DNA of 64,000 bases, from contig JAJKFH010002068.1 of NCBI GenBank assembly GCA_023333565.1, positions 1,102,240 to 1,166,239 on the forward strand, read 5' to 3'. Positions within the stretch are counted from its first letter, which is position 1. Every line of letters starts with the position of its first letter. Below are positions 49,811-63,757 of the stretch, piece after piece. The notes beneath the pieces are model-generated. The model was not told the origin of the DNA, searched no databases, and was given only the letters and a program-made list of their open reading frames with translations. The translations under genes and the position numbers were made by a program. This DNA is from Puffinus mauretanicus (Eukaryota; Chordata; Aves; Procellariiformes; Procellariidae).

Positions 49811-52800
49811 TTTACATGTGTGACAGTAAACCTCTGAGTTTCTAACTGAGATCAAAGGTCCTTTCTGCTAAGTGTTTTAAAAACTCATTGCAGATATAGG
49901 CCCTGCCCCTTTACAGGAAAGACAGGTTGAGGCTGGGAGGAGAGAGACGCCCAGGTACATGTAAAATGACCAGTCTGAGTTCACGAACTAATCCAGAGCT
50001 TCTGTCTTTGCAGGATTCCAGCACAGATGCCATACATGCCGTCTCTGGCACCATTATGCCTCTGCCTAAGCTAAGCTAAACGAACAGGTACAACGTCCTG
50101 TCAGCACAGCTGCATCTATAGCCCTGGTCGTGCTGACCTTGTCGTAGCAGGTCTGTAGCATGTGTTCCTCACAGTCCAAAACTAACTATACCAGCAAAGT
50201 TCTGTCCTGTACCCTAGAAGAGCTTAGATAATAAAACAGGTCTTTCAACAATTGGCGTAGCATCCCCTGAATCATGTTGTTTCCCCCAAAGAAGATAGGG
50301 TGCTTAGCCTTTTAAGACTGCAAGTTAACATCTCCTCTCCCTACTTCCCTATCTTTCCACAGAATTACCCTGACACTACCACAACAGTGGTGGAAAGCAA
50401 CAACTCTGTCCCTACCAAATCGCTGAGCCTACCAAAAGACAGGGAAGGAGACCAAAGAACCACAACACCACCTCCCGAGACAGCCAGATTCATGCCTTCC
50501 CCAGTCTCTTTCACAGTCTCGGAGGACATCAAGGCTGTCTAACAGCCAGGATTCACTGCTTTTTGTCTTTTATTCCTTGCCAGGTGTAGCCCAGCTCTAT
50601 GCTGACTGCATGTGAACAGCCAGCCGTGCTGCCAGAGTCATGCTCAGCGGGATCAGTATTGGAGGTAAGTAGTAGCCTCGGGCCAGACTGCTTCATTATG
50701 AGAGATATTTTGACAGCCCAGCAGCAAGAGCAACAGCAGGGAGGGCACAGGTGGGTATTCAGGGGAGGAGGGTTGGGAAGGAGGACACTGGAAAGGGCTT
50801 TGCCTCTGAAAAAATGCTTTCTCAGCAACTGCTGGGCTGTACCCTTTTTAATCCCACTGACAGAGAACACTGCCTTTTACACCAGTTTATTGGAGTGAAA
50901 AAGGAGCACCACGGAACTCAGAGTTTTTTCTGTCTTTCTTGAAAGTAGTGTCGTGGTAGTATGAGCTTACACAACAAACCAGAGCTGTAAATTGCATACA
51001 TCCCTATCTAATGCAGGCATTTTGTCTGCTTCCAGGAGAACAGCCTGGGACAGTCAATGGTGGTTTAAGAAACTCTCTTCTCATCAAACTATTTTCACAA
51101 AATATCTCTTCCAAATCACCTTCCCTACAAGTGCCCTGTATAGCTACATGACCAGTCTAAGTAAATCAGTACTCAAAAAACTAGAGGAATTAAATGTCTG
51201 TTGGGGAGAAGTGAAGGAAGTTTTATCTGGGAGGCAAGGACTCTAATTCTAAACTAGCTGCTCCATTCTTCTAAATAACGAATAACTTTCCATGCAGGGA
51301 ACACAATTTCTGTTCTCTCTCTGACTTGGTATAGTGGTATAGTGGTGCTGTAAACAGTCACCTGGCTTATAGCTCAGGTGCTACACATACCGCTGTACGC
51401 TTTGTGCACTGCTACACATACCGCACAGCAAGAATCACCCTGCGACGGCACTGGGAGGCTGGCTAGCAACATGCAAGTGATGCCTCCATGATGTAAAAAA
51501 AGCACTTAGAAAAATCACAAATGGAATACGGCCTCAAGTATCAAAGCTGCTGTTACAGTAACCATTCTCTCTGACCCTTTACCTTTAAGGCAGAGCTGCC
51601 TTATTTGCAGTTCCAGCCGTTGGACAGCTTCCCTGTGCTTCTCTCTGCGTTAACTATACTTCTTTGCACATATTGCAATTAAAAATGCATCTTTCTCCCT
51701 TGTCTATTCCTCTCTCCTCAGAGGTTATTTATTGCTAATACGTAACTATTGTGAAAGACTTGAGATATCAGAGTTGTAATGCAGAAGAAAGCCTCTACCA
51801 GATTCTCTCTTTTTTTCCTAAAGCCTTTTTTGTCCTACTCAACTCTGCTCCACTGCTAAGAAAAACTCACTGTATCAAAAGATGGTGAAATGATGGTCAT
51901 GTTGTATTAATCTAAAGCTTGGCTGTGTCCCAACACTTGTAGATCACTCTTTGCTACTCCACTTCCCTAACTTCCTGCCTGCCTTCCCTCCTACAATCCT
52001 AGTAACAAAAAGATACACTGAAAAAGTGACTATCCAAGAATCTGGGTATGGCTGGAATCTACTGCTGGGTTAAAACAATAAAAAATCAGTGACCACTGAA
52101 AAGAAGATAACATTATGTGTGCCATCCCAACGTCAAACAGTGCCATAAAAGAAAGCTATGGGTCTCCCCTTAATTTGCAAGCGTATACAAACACGTGTGC
52201 ACAAACAGAGCACTTTTTTTAGGTTAGGCAGATGAACCTTGTTAGCTAATCCTGTGGAAGTAATGTGTCAGAAGAGTCTAGTGTAATCAAGGTGTGACTG
52301 CTTTTAATCCATGCTAGAAAGATCAAATTAAAGACTAGGTAGAACCTGCCTTGACCAATTTAGGAGGTGCTGAAGCACACACTACCTGAGCTGGCTTACA
52401 GCTTTCGAACACATTAATTAGAGCTAACGTGTTCTAAAGTCTTTAAATCATTGGGCATCTCTGCAGACAGGTTTTGTATTGTTCTAATTCTCCTTTCTAG
52501 AAATTGATGTAGTGTAGTCAGTGCCCTAGTAATGATGGGATTAGCATACATCACCTCTCCACTAGTATAACTGCACCCCACTAGAGAGCTGTGCAAATTC
52601 CACTGGGAATGTTTCTGAACAATTATTGTTACAGCAATGTGAAACTTTATGTATAGATATGTATAGATAGGCCCTGGTCAGGGCTATGTCTATACTGCAG
52701 TTTCAGATATGACTGCAGCAAGTGTCCATCTGCCATAGCTAAATGTTACTAAATTAACAATGGTACTCTGAGAAGACATCACACATGAGCTCCATCAACA

Positions 52801-53573
52801 TGGACCAATGTTTCTGTAGGGAATTCTCACTGCAGTTTGTGCTGCTGTGCTTTCTCTGCAATCGTTTCATGGACTACCTAGGTCAACGCCAGTATAGGAA
52901 GGCAGTCGCAACTTCAGCGTCGCTGGGGCCAGAAGTCTTACACGGTCTCTTCTACATGTACATGGTATTTGAACAAAACATGCCCAAAGACGTACCTACA
53001 GTCACAGGCATAAGCAGAGTCTCCAGTGAACTCACTGAGACAAAGGCACATAAACAACTTTGTACTCACTCCTCACTCACTTGCGCCTCCATCATTATGA
53101 ATAAATGCTGGGTCAGGACCACATGAAGGCTTGTCTTGTTTGGGTTTGCTTTTCTTTTCTTTTAAATCTTACATTCCTAGAAAAAGAGACTCATTCAAGT
53201 AAACTTGTTGCCACGACTACACTGCAACAGAGTGCTTTAACCAAACAAAAACTTACGTAAGATATAAGAAAAGAATAACAAAAACAAAACAAAGGGAATT
53301 AAAAAAAATATGTAAACACGCATTTACACATTTGAATCTTCTCATGGTGATTTGAGTTCCTTGGAAGAAGAGCAACTTTTCTGCTCCTTCCCTTGCATTG
53401 CTTCATAGCAAATGCAGCATGCTTGTGGACAAGAGAAGCTGCCTGCTGCAACTGGTTAGCACCGAGTTTTATTTGTTTGTCAGACTTCCAAACTTGAACT
53501 TTTCTACATGTGGAGTCAGGCATTCCAACTTCTATTTCTGCCTATTTTGCTTCAGTTCACTGAACTGCAGCAG

Positions 53574-53636
53574 TTCACCTAATGACTCCAAAATCAGGTT
53601 CTTCACCTAATGACTCCAAAATCAGGTTCTTCACTC
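53574..53636. repeat. 28-bp tandem duplication
   Basis: Two adjacent copies of a 28-base unit starting AATGACTCCAAAATCAGG at 53581 and 53609, preceded by a 7-base partial copy (TTCACCT). The copies are nearly identical, so the duplication is recent or the unit is still variable. Confidence 0.95.
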
Positions 53637-56600
53637 ATAAAACAGAGAGAAAACATCCCTGGAAAGCAGAGTTGGGAAGCACAACTCTGCAGGGGTTCAC
53701 ACTCCTCATTCATTTCTATCTCACTATAGATTTCTATAGCTCTGTTTCTCTCAAGTTCAATAACTCAATCACTGAGCAAAACCAAGTAATTGTGAGTCAT
53801 AACACACCACAAGTGGCAAATGCAGAAATGTCAGAGCAAGCAGTTTACAAGTAATTTTGACGCCTGGTGCCTAAAATTGTTCATCTAAACTCTTTGGCGA
53901 ATACTTACAAATAACTATTCTGTTCACAGCAGGAGAAAAAGATTTTCATACATTTGTCATACATCTTCCTTGCCTTAGCCAAAACTGCATGGCACAAATT
54001 ATTTTCACTCACTCTTCACACTGAAAAAGCACGCGTGCAAATAGATACATTGTCAGCACACACTTGAAAAACTACTCTGTATGCTGTCACAAAGCTTAAG
54101 GTTTTGCACCAAGAGAAAAGGATAAAAAGGCATTTTGAACATTGCACTGTTCGCAAAAGCTACTCCTTTCATCTGTTGTCTGTAGCACAGAGCTAGCCAT
54201 AGCTGCGGAGAAAACGATGGGAACAGCTACAGTCCTGTAGCAATTGACACACGCAGCAGTAGTGACAGCCTGGCACCAAGAGTCGTCCGGTGTTAGACAG
54301 ACACACAGAGATGCACGGGCATGTGCACTCAGAAAACAGATTCTGGGTAAACAAGAGAGCTAATTTTTCTTTGGTTTGTGCCCTGAGAAAGACAGGAAGA
54401 GCTAAAATACCAAACCTATCAATTGGTAAGAGACACGCTGCTGAAATATTAGTTTGGCTTTATGGGAGCAGTCATCAGAATTTCAGTCGCTAACATTTCA
54501 GCCATATGGTAACTTGCATCTCATCCTCAGCAGACCAACAGCTGAAGGGGCAAAAAGCTGGGTTCCAACACACATTTCATTTTTCACTACCCGGGAAAGA
54601 CTTGGGAGGAAGTTGGGGCCAATTACTGAGGATGAGTAGTGGAGGAAAGAGATCTTTTTAAGTTCCTGTCTTCCCTTTTAAGTACATCAAGCACGCAGAC
54701 ATTTCTCACACGTGCTTTGCACCCAGAAGCAACGCTGGCATTAGCCATAAACCACTGCATATAGGTTAAGGCTGCACTGACCCTAAAATAAAAAAGCCTA
54801 ATCCCTTGTAAATATCCAGAAGACACTCAAGTCTATTACCACCCAACTGCTTGCTACTTTCCTTCAGTTTTTAAGGAGTCTGTCTCCGTGGTATGGTCTC
54901 TAATTACAATTACAGCAAAACACTGATTAGGATGCACATGGGAGCATCATAGGAAACAAATACAAAATTGTCTCAACAAAGTAACTGAATGCATTTATAC
55001 GGACGGTATTGCTTTTAATTAGCCTTAATTTCCAAAGAATTATTACTTGCTCAAAAAAAAATCTTTATGGATCCATAAATTATTGAGTGCAAGATTCTCC
55101 CCCTCTCTCCTACTAATTCCTGAGAGAGTAGACCCAGCCTAACTCACCAGGGAACTTGCTGTATTTGATTGCAAGAATGCTCATTGTTCCAATATATTCG
55201 GTATTTTCGCTAGAACTACGAAGATTGTATCAGTTCTCACTGAGTGAATATGGAAATCAAGTCCCAATCTGGATTAACCTTCAGACTGCCACTAACACGT
55301 TGCACTTCTAATAAGTAATCTGTGTGTTTGTACACATGTCCACATAAACACACATGCACATTGGCCATATACACCTATGCAATTTTATACATCATTCTAA
55401 TCAGATTTGTAGTTTGCTTCTTGAAATACAGTAATGCAAACTAAGCCATTCATTTCTCTCTTTATAAAATGAATGTGACTCTATCAGCGTCAACCTTGAG
55501 AAGTACAGGACACAGTGCAAACCCCGGTAAATGGACTTGTTTAGGGATGTTATAGCCACATTATTCTGGGCTGAGCCTCCCATTCCTTCTCCTCCCTTCT
55601 TCTCCCCCTTCCTCCCTTAGTTTCCTGGTCCCCTATGGCTACTGCTTATAGTTTGCATATGCCCCTACCATTTGCTTCCATCCTCACAGAAGAAATACCC
55701 CATGTTGTTGCTCTCAGGATATGTGGTGTGGTACAACAGGAGGAGGCTTTAGATACCAGAAGTCATCAGGCCAACTCTGGAACAGCAACTTGGAGTTCTT
55801 TCTGAGACAGTTGACATCTGTCCGGATCCTTAATTCTACTGAGAGAAAAAGGGTTTTAAACATCACTAACAATACCATATAAAATGACTCTCTTTGAGAA
55901 ATTTCAAATCCCATGGTATCCCATTCTTCACCTTTTTTTTTTTTTTTAAAGGGAAGTATGAAGTGCCACCAGGCCCAACATCCTCTGAGAACAGACTGAA
56001 AGCGACCGAATCATCAACACCAGGGGGGTTTCTCTGGAGGAGGTCTCACCAAGAACAGACATAGGCCCAGTCCTGCTTATTGTGGTGGCAGGAAAACAAG
56101 CAAGCAAGCACACAGTTCAAAACTAAGATACAGTTCTGTGCATGCCCCACACCTTTTTGCAAATATTTTGGACCTTTTCAGCAATGTGGTTTTATCTTCA
56201 CTTTGAGTTGATGGCAGCCACTGCTGCTTGAAAGCTCCAAAATGGCTTCAGCAGCCAGAACGCCTGTATCAAGACAAAGCAGGGAGAGAGATCTGAATGA
56301 CCTACTTGAAACAGCTTGTGCTCCAGTGCCCAAACATGAAGATTCACATCAGCTAAGAAAACAAGAGGTTCCTAAAAAAACCCATAAAGCCACCCCAAAT
56401 CTCAGCTCCAAAAGCAATAGACAACCTGCCCTTGATTATGGAGATTAGCACAGTAATGTGTCTGCTTAACTTTCAGCCATCCATATTTGAAATTCCTCAA
56501 TATTTGCTTTCTGTCATATTCTTTGTGGAGCAGAACTCATATCCAAGAAGTCAAGGAGTGTGGTACCCATAGCGCATTCACAGACTCGGCAGTGTGAACC

Positions 56601-59600
56601 AGATTTAGATTCCACCACTTGCCTCTTGGACTGTAATTCAAGAGTGTTTGGCTCAAGGTTGAGGGTTGCCCATCTCAGTTCCCTGGGGATATCAGCACTA
56701 CCAGAGACATCAGCTTTGGTAGCCCTTGTTGAGGATCCTCCTGGGCATTTTAACCTTTATCTCGGGAGGCAAACACAACATTTTACAGAGGACAAAGACA
56801 CTCTCTCCCCTCTGTGCTCCTGTTCTACCTCATGAGTATGTAGGGGTGATGGGTCCCAGCCTTCTCTCTATCAGCGGTCCTGGAAGGGGACACAGCTCCA
56901 TGCAGCGCTCATGGTCAACAGCCAAGTAAGATCAACAAGAGCGTGCACGCCTGGGTGAATGCAGCTTTTTCTTCCATCTGGAGCTATAAACCTTCACAAT
57001 AAGCATGTGACTAGGTATTTTAATTCGTAAGGAGATCCTCAAGAGGTTGTTGCAGGGAGTAGCTGGCACATCCCATCTATCTGTGTCACTATGGTATCTA
57101 GGCACCGTTATCTCATTTCAGATTATAGCTGATTATGGAAAACATTTCCTTAGAAAACTGCTGGCCCTTTAGTAACACTAATGCCCTCGATTGTGACATT
57201 CCCCGGGACTGTTACAAGAGCCCGGGTTTGTCTGCGCTAAGAAATTTACCATAAAAATTATAGAGCCATTTCATACTCGTAACTCCCACTTGGGAAGCTT
57301 TTCTGAGAGAGGTACTTTTTTGATCTTATTTGTATTACTCAACTGGGGAGAGGCATTATTTTTTGGAATAATAATAGAGATCATACGGTTATACCTACAG
57401 TACTTTAATGACACTGACACTTTTCTAACGTTTTTCCAAGCAAACAGACCTTCCTTCTCAGTCCCTATCATTCTCCATTCTGCCAGTACTGTGCCACAGA
57501 AGAAATTCTTCTGGAAATCCTAAAGAAACCTGCAGTGCAATGAGAGTCTGTAATCAGAGCTTCTGTGAGACCAGGTGTTTCAGGAGTGGATTTGTCTCCT
57601 CATGGAATAGACAGGAAAAATCCTCCCCAGCTGATTTCTGCTAATACCTTGATCTGTGGCCCATTAATGAGCAACTTATTGCAAAAATTACATCTTTACA
57701 TTTCAAGTTGTTTTGCTTAGGTTGGATGTACTGTTCGTTAAAAGATCCCGCTGCCACAATCAGGCTTTCAATCTGCGTATTTGCAATGACAAATTCAAAA
57801 TCCCCTTTCCATTGATGTTCTTGGAGCTGTCTTCAGGCTTGCTGCTGCAGTAGCTACCACTAAATGCCACTAAATCAGCAAATCCATTTATTGGAATAGT
57901 CATACAGAACTGCAGCAATGAGACACAAACTTAATCCAATTCAAACCTCTTCTAAGCAGGAGGAAACAAACATTCAGCTCTGTTCTCCATGAAACTTGAG
58001 TAAAAAAGGGTGGAACCTCAAGGATGCGTATGGTAAAAAAAAGGCCATTCAGGAGACAATACAAATAAATCCTAGCAATAACTTAACAGGGACAAGAAGG
58101 TGAATGGTGTCCCAAGCACTCCTTTAGAAAAGCACTGAAAATACCTCTGGGATTGTCCAAGGCCCTTGATTCAAGATACATCTTTCCATCAGCTCCCTAA
58201 AATGCTCAGCAGTAACATCTGGAACCCCCATCCAATTATAAGATGAAATGCAGGAGGATCAAAGAGAGAGTTTCCCAGCTCTCATGAGAACAAGCTGGAG
58301 CGTGGGATAATTAGCAGCTTCTGACTGCTGCTAACCACCTCTCACTCGTTAGCATTTTTCCCTGCTCTTCCCACCTGCATGTGCAGTCCCCTTTGCCTCC
58401 AGAGTACCAAGCTCCCCTCCACGCGTGTCTCTTTTAATCTGCCTGTAACAATAGCTGTCCTGACACATCCTAGAAGTTCATAGCGGTCTCTTTTCTCCTC
58501 TCACCAGAGGCAAAGCCTTTTGGGAGATATTTTCACTGTTTGGGAGTGGGGGTGAGGGCAACAGATTGGGGGGAAAAGGGTCCAGGAGCTCTGGGAATCC
58601 TGGTGCATCTGCAGACAAGCAGGTGACACACCAGGAGAGAAATACAGCTAAACAATAACAAAATAATATTTACTTTGCTTCTTCTATTCCTCTGTGTCCA
58701 AGGAGTTCTGGTCAAGATGAGAGAGGTGTAATTCACTGTTAGAGCGGAACATTTGCTCGCTAGTTCCCACTTTTTTGGAACTGGCTAATACATTGCAAGC
58801 AGCACAGAAGTCTCAAGTCTGAAAGGCACCTCAACAACAGTGAGGATTCAAGCTGTCAGGAGCAAGATTGAGTTGCGAGTTGCTTGCCCGTGCAAAAGAA
58901 ATGTGCGTTGCAGGTCTGTCACATGTGGGGACCCTAGAGTTGCGTCACTGGATTGGGTTTAAACGCCTGCTCTTTTCAGGAAAAACAGCAGTCAGCAATT
59001 TTCTTCTATCCAAGGGACAGACTAGTTCAGAAGGTATAGAAGGTAAAGCTTAGACCGGAATTCCCATCACAAACAGAAGCAAGACCATTTTCCCCACATG
59101 CTGTGGCAATTCTCCACAAGACAGGGGCATTTCCTTCTGACAAGTCAACCAGCTAATCAGGCCTTTCCCCAATGCTATGGTGTTCCTGTCACATCACTTA
59201 GAGCAGGCTCACGTCACAATCCCAGCGACAAAATCCATGGAGGGACCTTAGTCACACTGTCTGCTGACAAGGGAAACAAACTGATTGGGCACACAAGGAA
59301 TCAGCATGCAAAGAAACAAACAAGCTGAAATAAGGGTGAAATGTTAATGAAGATCTGGAAAGCACTAGGAGATCCTTAAAGGTATCCTAGGAACATAACT
59401 CAGCCAGTAACAGCAGATAGGGTCAGCCTAGGGATCGCATTCAATTTTATCTTAAAAATCCAACTTTACATACAGTGGCCCAACAAAAATATAATAAATG
59501 TAAATATGTAACAGTGTTGTCATGTGGATTTTGAGTAATTCCGCATCAGAAACAGTATACTATGTGGTTGCCAGAGTGACACAGCTCTGACCCCATTCTC

Positions 59601-60119
59601 CAGTCCAGGCTGTCCACTACTTGAGCCTATACAGACAAGCACACGCTCCAGAGCTCTTCAAAGGCTATCCCAGGCAAACCTATTGTCTCACTCCCATCAT
59701 TTGACCTGCAGGTACGACTGAGTGCTGGGGTGAGCTACAGCCCCTCCTTTTGCAATCTGCCTTCGAGAGCAGCTCAGCCTAGCTGCAGAGCCCAGGATGT
59801 CGCAGGGCTCATTGAGTGGAAGCTCCCTCTGACTGCCATGTGAAGGCAGGGGCTGTAGTCACCGAGAAGTCTGCAAAACCAAGTTCTCCCCCTGGCTTGA
59901 CAGAGACTTCTGAGCTCCTGAATAAGGAGGGGATGAGATTGCTCAGGGTATCAGGAGTTTCGGCTAACTGATCGACAGCAGTGGGACGCTCTGTTGTAAC
60001 GGTGTCTCTAGCTCCACCAAGTCAAATCCCGATTAGAAATACATTAGATGCCTTTTCCTCTAACTCAGCTCTAGACCGCTTTTTAACAACCAGCCCTCAG
60101 AAAAGCCTTTTCCCTGCTG

Positions 60120-60980
60120 CCTCCCCCTCGCCAAGCAGCAAATGGTCCCGGAGACGCCAGACCTGGCTGCCCCGGAGGGGCGAGAGCCCCGGAGAGAAGG
60201 GAGCGCTGGTAGGAGAGGGGCAGAGGGATGAGGGCACAGCCGGGCTGCAGGCTCTGGCGCGGTGCGGCGAGACGAGACGAGGAGCGCTCCCGGCCGGCCG
60301 GCCCGTCGCTGCTCGGGAACCCCCCGGCGGGGTCCCCGCCGCCGCCGCGGGTTGCTGGCAGCAGCCCCGGAGCCGCAGCGCTGCCGCCGGGGAGAGAGGT
60401 AATAAATAACCCGGGGAGCGAGGCGCGGAGCCCGGCGGGCGGCGCAGACTCTGACCTGACAAATACCCACTGGAAAATCATCACCTCCCGCCCCCGGGAG
60501 CCTGGAGCCAGCCCCAACCCGGCCCCAGACGGGGGGTGGCTGCGCAAACACTGGGGCGCGCAGGAGCCAGCCGGCCCCGCCGCCCGCCCCGTCGAGCCGC
60601 GCCGCGCCGCCGGGGGTGGCGGCAGCGGGGGCGGGCGGCGGGGCCGCGGGGCCGGGCGGGGCCGGCTGCGGAGGGCAGGGAGGGGGGAGCCGAGCGGCCC
60701 CGGCACCACACACACACACATACACACACAGACACAGAGCACCTCGCTTCGCGTTTGCCGGCTGGGCTGCGGCGGCTGCGGGCTGCCGAGCTCACCCCCG
60801 TGCCCGGACAAGGGGGACGGCGCTCCCCCGGGGGCCGCGGCAGGGAGCGGTGCCCAGCGGGAGCCGTCCCGCTCGGCGGGGAGGGGTTTTTCTGCACCCG
60901 CCGTTGGGAATGGGTTTCCCCGTCTGCAGGGACACCCCGTCCCACGGGTGCCTGCCCAGCCCTAGAGCCTCCTCTCACCT
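60120..60980. promoter_or_regulatory. CpG island, candidate distal promoter/first exon
   Basis: Dense CpG with CCG/CGG stretches and a CA repeat inside. On the minus strand a strong donor, GGAGCAG|GTGAGAGG, sits at 60979/60978. A TATA-like AT stretch lies near 61083-61098 and a CCAATTGG at 61120-61127. That order fits a minus-strand first exon of roughly 61.05-60.98 kb, upstream of and in the same direction as SAMD11. It could equally serve an unrelated gene to the right. No protein domain is visible in the GC-driven ORFs. Confidence 0.45.
60705..60737. repeat. (CA)n microsatellite
   Basis: Mostly CA dinucleotides interrupted by TA and GA, within the 60-61 kb CpG island. Confidence 0.9.
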
Positions 60981-61639
60981 GCTCCATGAGAAGACAGCAC
61001 CCAATTTCCCAGGGGTAGCGAGGAGGAAAAGGGGGGGATGGATAGAAAGATGCTTTATTTTCTGCTCTGTGCAATAAAGTGTGATTATAAAGAATATAAC
61101 AGGGAGCACAGCTTGAATTCCAATTGGTGGAGAGCCTGTTGTTAACCATCAGGGAACTATTTATTCTCTAGTCTTACTGATGCTCCTTGGTCAATAATGA
61201 TGAAGGGGGGGGGAAAGGAGAAGTTGAAGCCATTATAAAGAAGCAATCACATTACAGAGAAGCAGCAGCAACAGCCCCCTCAGATCTATGATTCCCTTAG
61301 GTCATGTCTGATGTGCTCAGACCACTGGCCACTGTCAGTATTTACCCTGCATCATTAACCCACCAAACAGTTTTTTCTTGCCAGAAATGACTGATTTCTC
61401 AAGCCTGATGGCAATCATCATTCGGGAGACAGAGCAGTGCTCCCCTGCTGCTGAACTATCTCCAGTGATATTTAATAAATAAATACAATAGCTGGATGGT
61501 TGACCAGCTCCTCAGGAAAAGGGAAGAAAATGTGTCTATTTATTGTGATTAAATATTTGCTACTCCCTAATTCTGACATTTATTCATACATACAGACGTG
61601 GCATACATGTACGCTTGCCCTACGCCCTGATCAACTCAC

Positions 61640-61770
61640 AAAACATTATTATTTATTGTTTGCATTGCTGTTACATCTCAGAACCAGGACCATATTGTAT
61701 GAGGTGCTGTAGAGACAAAGGACAAAAGACGGTCCCTGTCCCAAACAGCTAGCTGATGTGCTCCAAGACT
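61640..61770 (-). repeat. Old amniote SINE/LINE tail relic
   Basis: TTATTATTTATTGTTTGCAT, then ACCAGGACCATATTGTATGA, GGTGCTGTAGAGACAAAGGA and AAAGACGGTCCCTGTCCCAA match the common amniote tail in the same orientation as the 25.2 kb copy. Confidence 0.65.
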
Positions 61771-63710
61771 CTGCTCTTTTTTGCATTACTGAATTCCACA
61801 TGAGTTTTGCCAATGTTTCAAATAGGATCAGAGTCACACCAGGCCAGCTTTAGAAACTTCTGGCATCCAAACTGGATGCCAGATCAAAAAACCCAAACAG
61901 TGCAGAAACCTAAGCTCAGAGTTTGTTTCCTTTGCTCTGCCACAGGGGAATTGGTTGTATTTGAAGGTTTTGGTTAACTCCTCCTTTACTCTTCACTGGC
62001 ATCATTCCATCACGGGGGCTCCACAAGCCACGCAGGGCTGCACACAGATCTGAATACCCAGCAAAGATTATTTATGCCATGTTACAATGCACAACCCATG
62101 CCAAAAAGCGAGCTTCCATATTGTGAAACAGCACTTCACACCACTGCCGTATTCCCAACCCCCAAAATGGTTCTCAGAAGTTTTTCCTGACTCTGCCTTA
62201 GACCCGTTTCCCCAGCTGAGATGATCCCTTGCTGCCTGCATCACAATCATCTAAATCATGGCCAGTAAAGAAGTGGGAAGGTGGGGCATTGTTATTTTTA
62301 TCGTTGTCATGGGTTTCTCGTAACACAAAAAATCTGACCCTCCTTGCCGTGAACAACATCAGCTCCGGGAAATCCGGGTTTTCTGACAGCTTTGCCACTT
62401 CCCATGTGCATTCAAGGAGCTCCTAAAAGCACAGTAGTGAGTGAGGGGCAAGAGAGCAGGAGGCCGCAGAGAGTGCAGCTATGGGTGAGGGTGGGCTTTC
62501 TCGGGGGCAGAGCCTGCACGCTAGATCACAGACTGGACAGGGTACACGGAGAAAGCAAACATAGGGCGTACAAGGAGAATCACAGTCACCTCAAAGGAAA
62601 CAGCAGCATTTTCGTCAGGAAAGGTCATGGGTTCCTTATTCCTATGGTCTTGCATCTCTCCCCTCTTTTTTCTCTGTTACCTGCTGCGGCCTTGACTGGC
62701 ATTTCCAGAGGAGTTCAAGGACTGGCCCAGCTTTAAATTTTAATGTGGATGAAGCAGTAAGACCTTGGCCATAAAAAATTGAAGTTTATACATTTCAAAA
62801 ATACACATATTTTTCTCAGTGAAGACAAAAGGTCTGAGGGAGTGGAAAGCGCATGTCCTTGGGCTCCCCAGATACTTAGTTCTGAAAGTCTCATTCTGAG
62901 ACAGCTCCAGTCTCCTTTACATTTCTTTGAAGATTCTGCCTTTAGCCTGCAGAGCAGGTTCCTTCTTTCAGTTTTCTGGTTTGGGGAGCTAAGTTATTCT
63001 GTTACGAAAGAGAGGAGAAAATTTCCAGGGTTCTGGAGACATGGCACTTCTCTAGGTCTTTCAACAAAGCAACACAACTGACAAAACAGGGCATCTTTTT
63101 GCTCAAAACCAAGTGACAGGCTAAGGTTCCTTCAGGTGAACACCGAAACATTATTGGCAACTTAGAAAGCATTATTCACTTGATCATTATTATTTACATA
63201 TATGTACCCAAATGTAATGCTGCCTCTTACGATGTTTTGAGCTGTGGAAAAGTTCCTAAACTGTGACTAATTTTAAGAAGAGCACTGAGTGAAGCTATTG
63301 TTGTAAAGCAGTCCAGGAAAGTTCCTCCCCAACCAGAACAAGGATCAGCTTGCTTTAAGGGCAATCATTAAATTAATCTCTTTTAATAGGCAAGATGAAA
63401 ATCAAGATCTAGAAGAATAAGCAGGAGAAGGGAGGGACAGCAACAAGCAACTCCTATTGACACTGTTGGCAGTTATTCACACTCAGCAGCAAAGGAATTG
63501 GGGACCATAACCTTGGATAAAAGCTTGACTTGTAGACTTGGTACAACTAAAACCAAATCCTTTTGCGGAAGCCAAGAAATGTGGTTCGTTATAGCTTAGA
63601 AGAAACATTAGAGTCGCTGCTTAGGGAGAAAGCCATGTTTCTTCCCCTGTACAGGGATGCCTGTCTTTTTGCTATGTGATGCCTTCTGCAAGCTCTTTTG
63701 GGGGCAGGGG

Positions 63711-63757
63711 TATAAATCATAATAAAGCCATAGCATGGCTTATAAATCATAATAAAG
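63711..63757. repeat. 17-bp direct repeat, period 30
   Basis: TATAAATCATAATAAAG occurs at 63711-63727 and again at 63741-63757, in an AT-rich stretch with further AATAA-type units to about 63780. Confidence 0.9.

Larger units (their letters stand above)
46961..60119. other. Upstream or 5' intronic region: no gene seen
   Basis: About 13 kb between two CpG islands. If the 60-61 kb island is a SAMD11 first exon, this is its first intron; otherwise it is intergenic. It contains MIR-type relics, a 28-bp tandem duplication and a 13-base direct repeat CTACACATACCGC (51381 and 51413). No recognisable coding exon. Confidence 0.55.

Noticed and set aside
52640..52760. Sequence resembling MITE-like 'ctatgtctatactgcagt' ends
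   Set aside because: The resemblance is short, and no terminal inverted repeats or target duplications could be paired.
60060..61149. Several overlapping 120-245-codon ORFs on both strands
   Set aside because: Typical CpG-island chance ORFs, open in many frames at once with no recognised motif.
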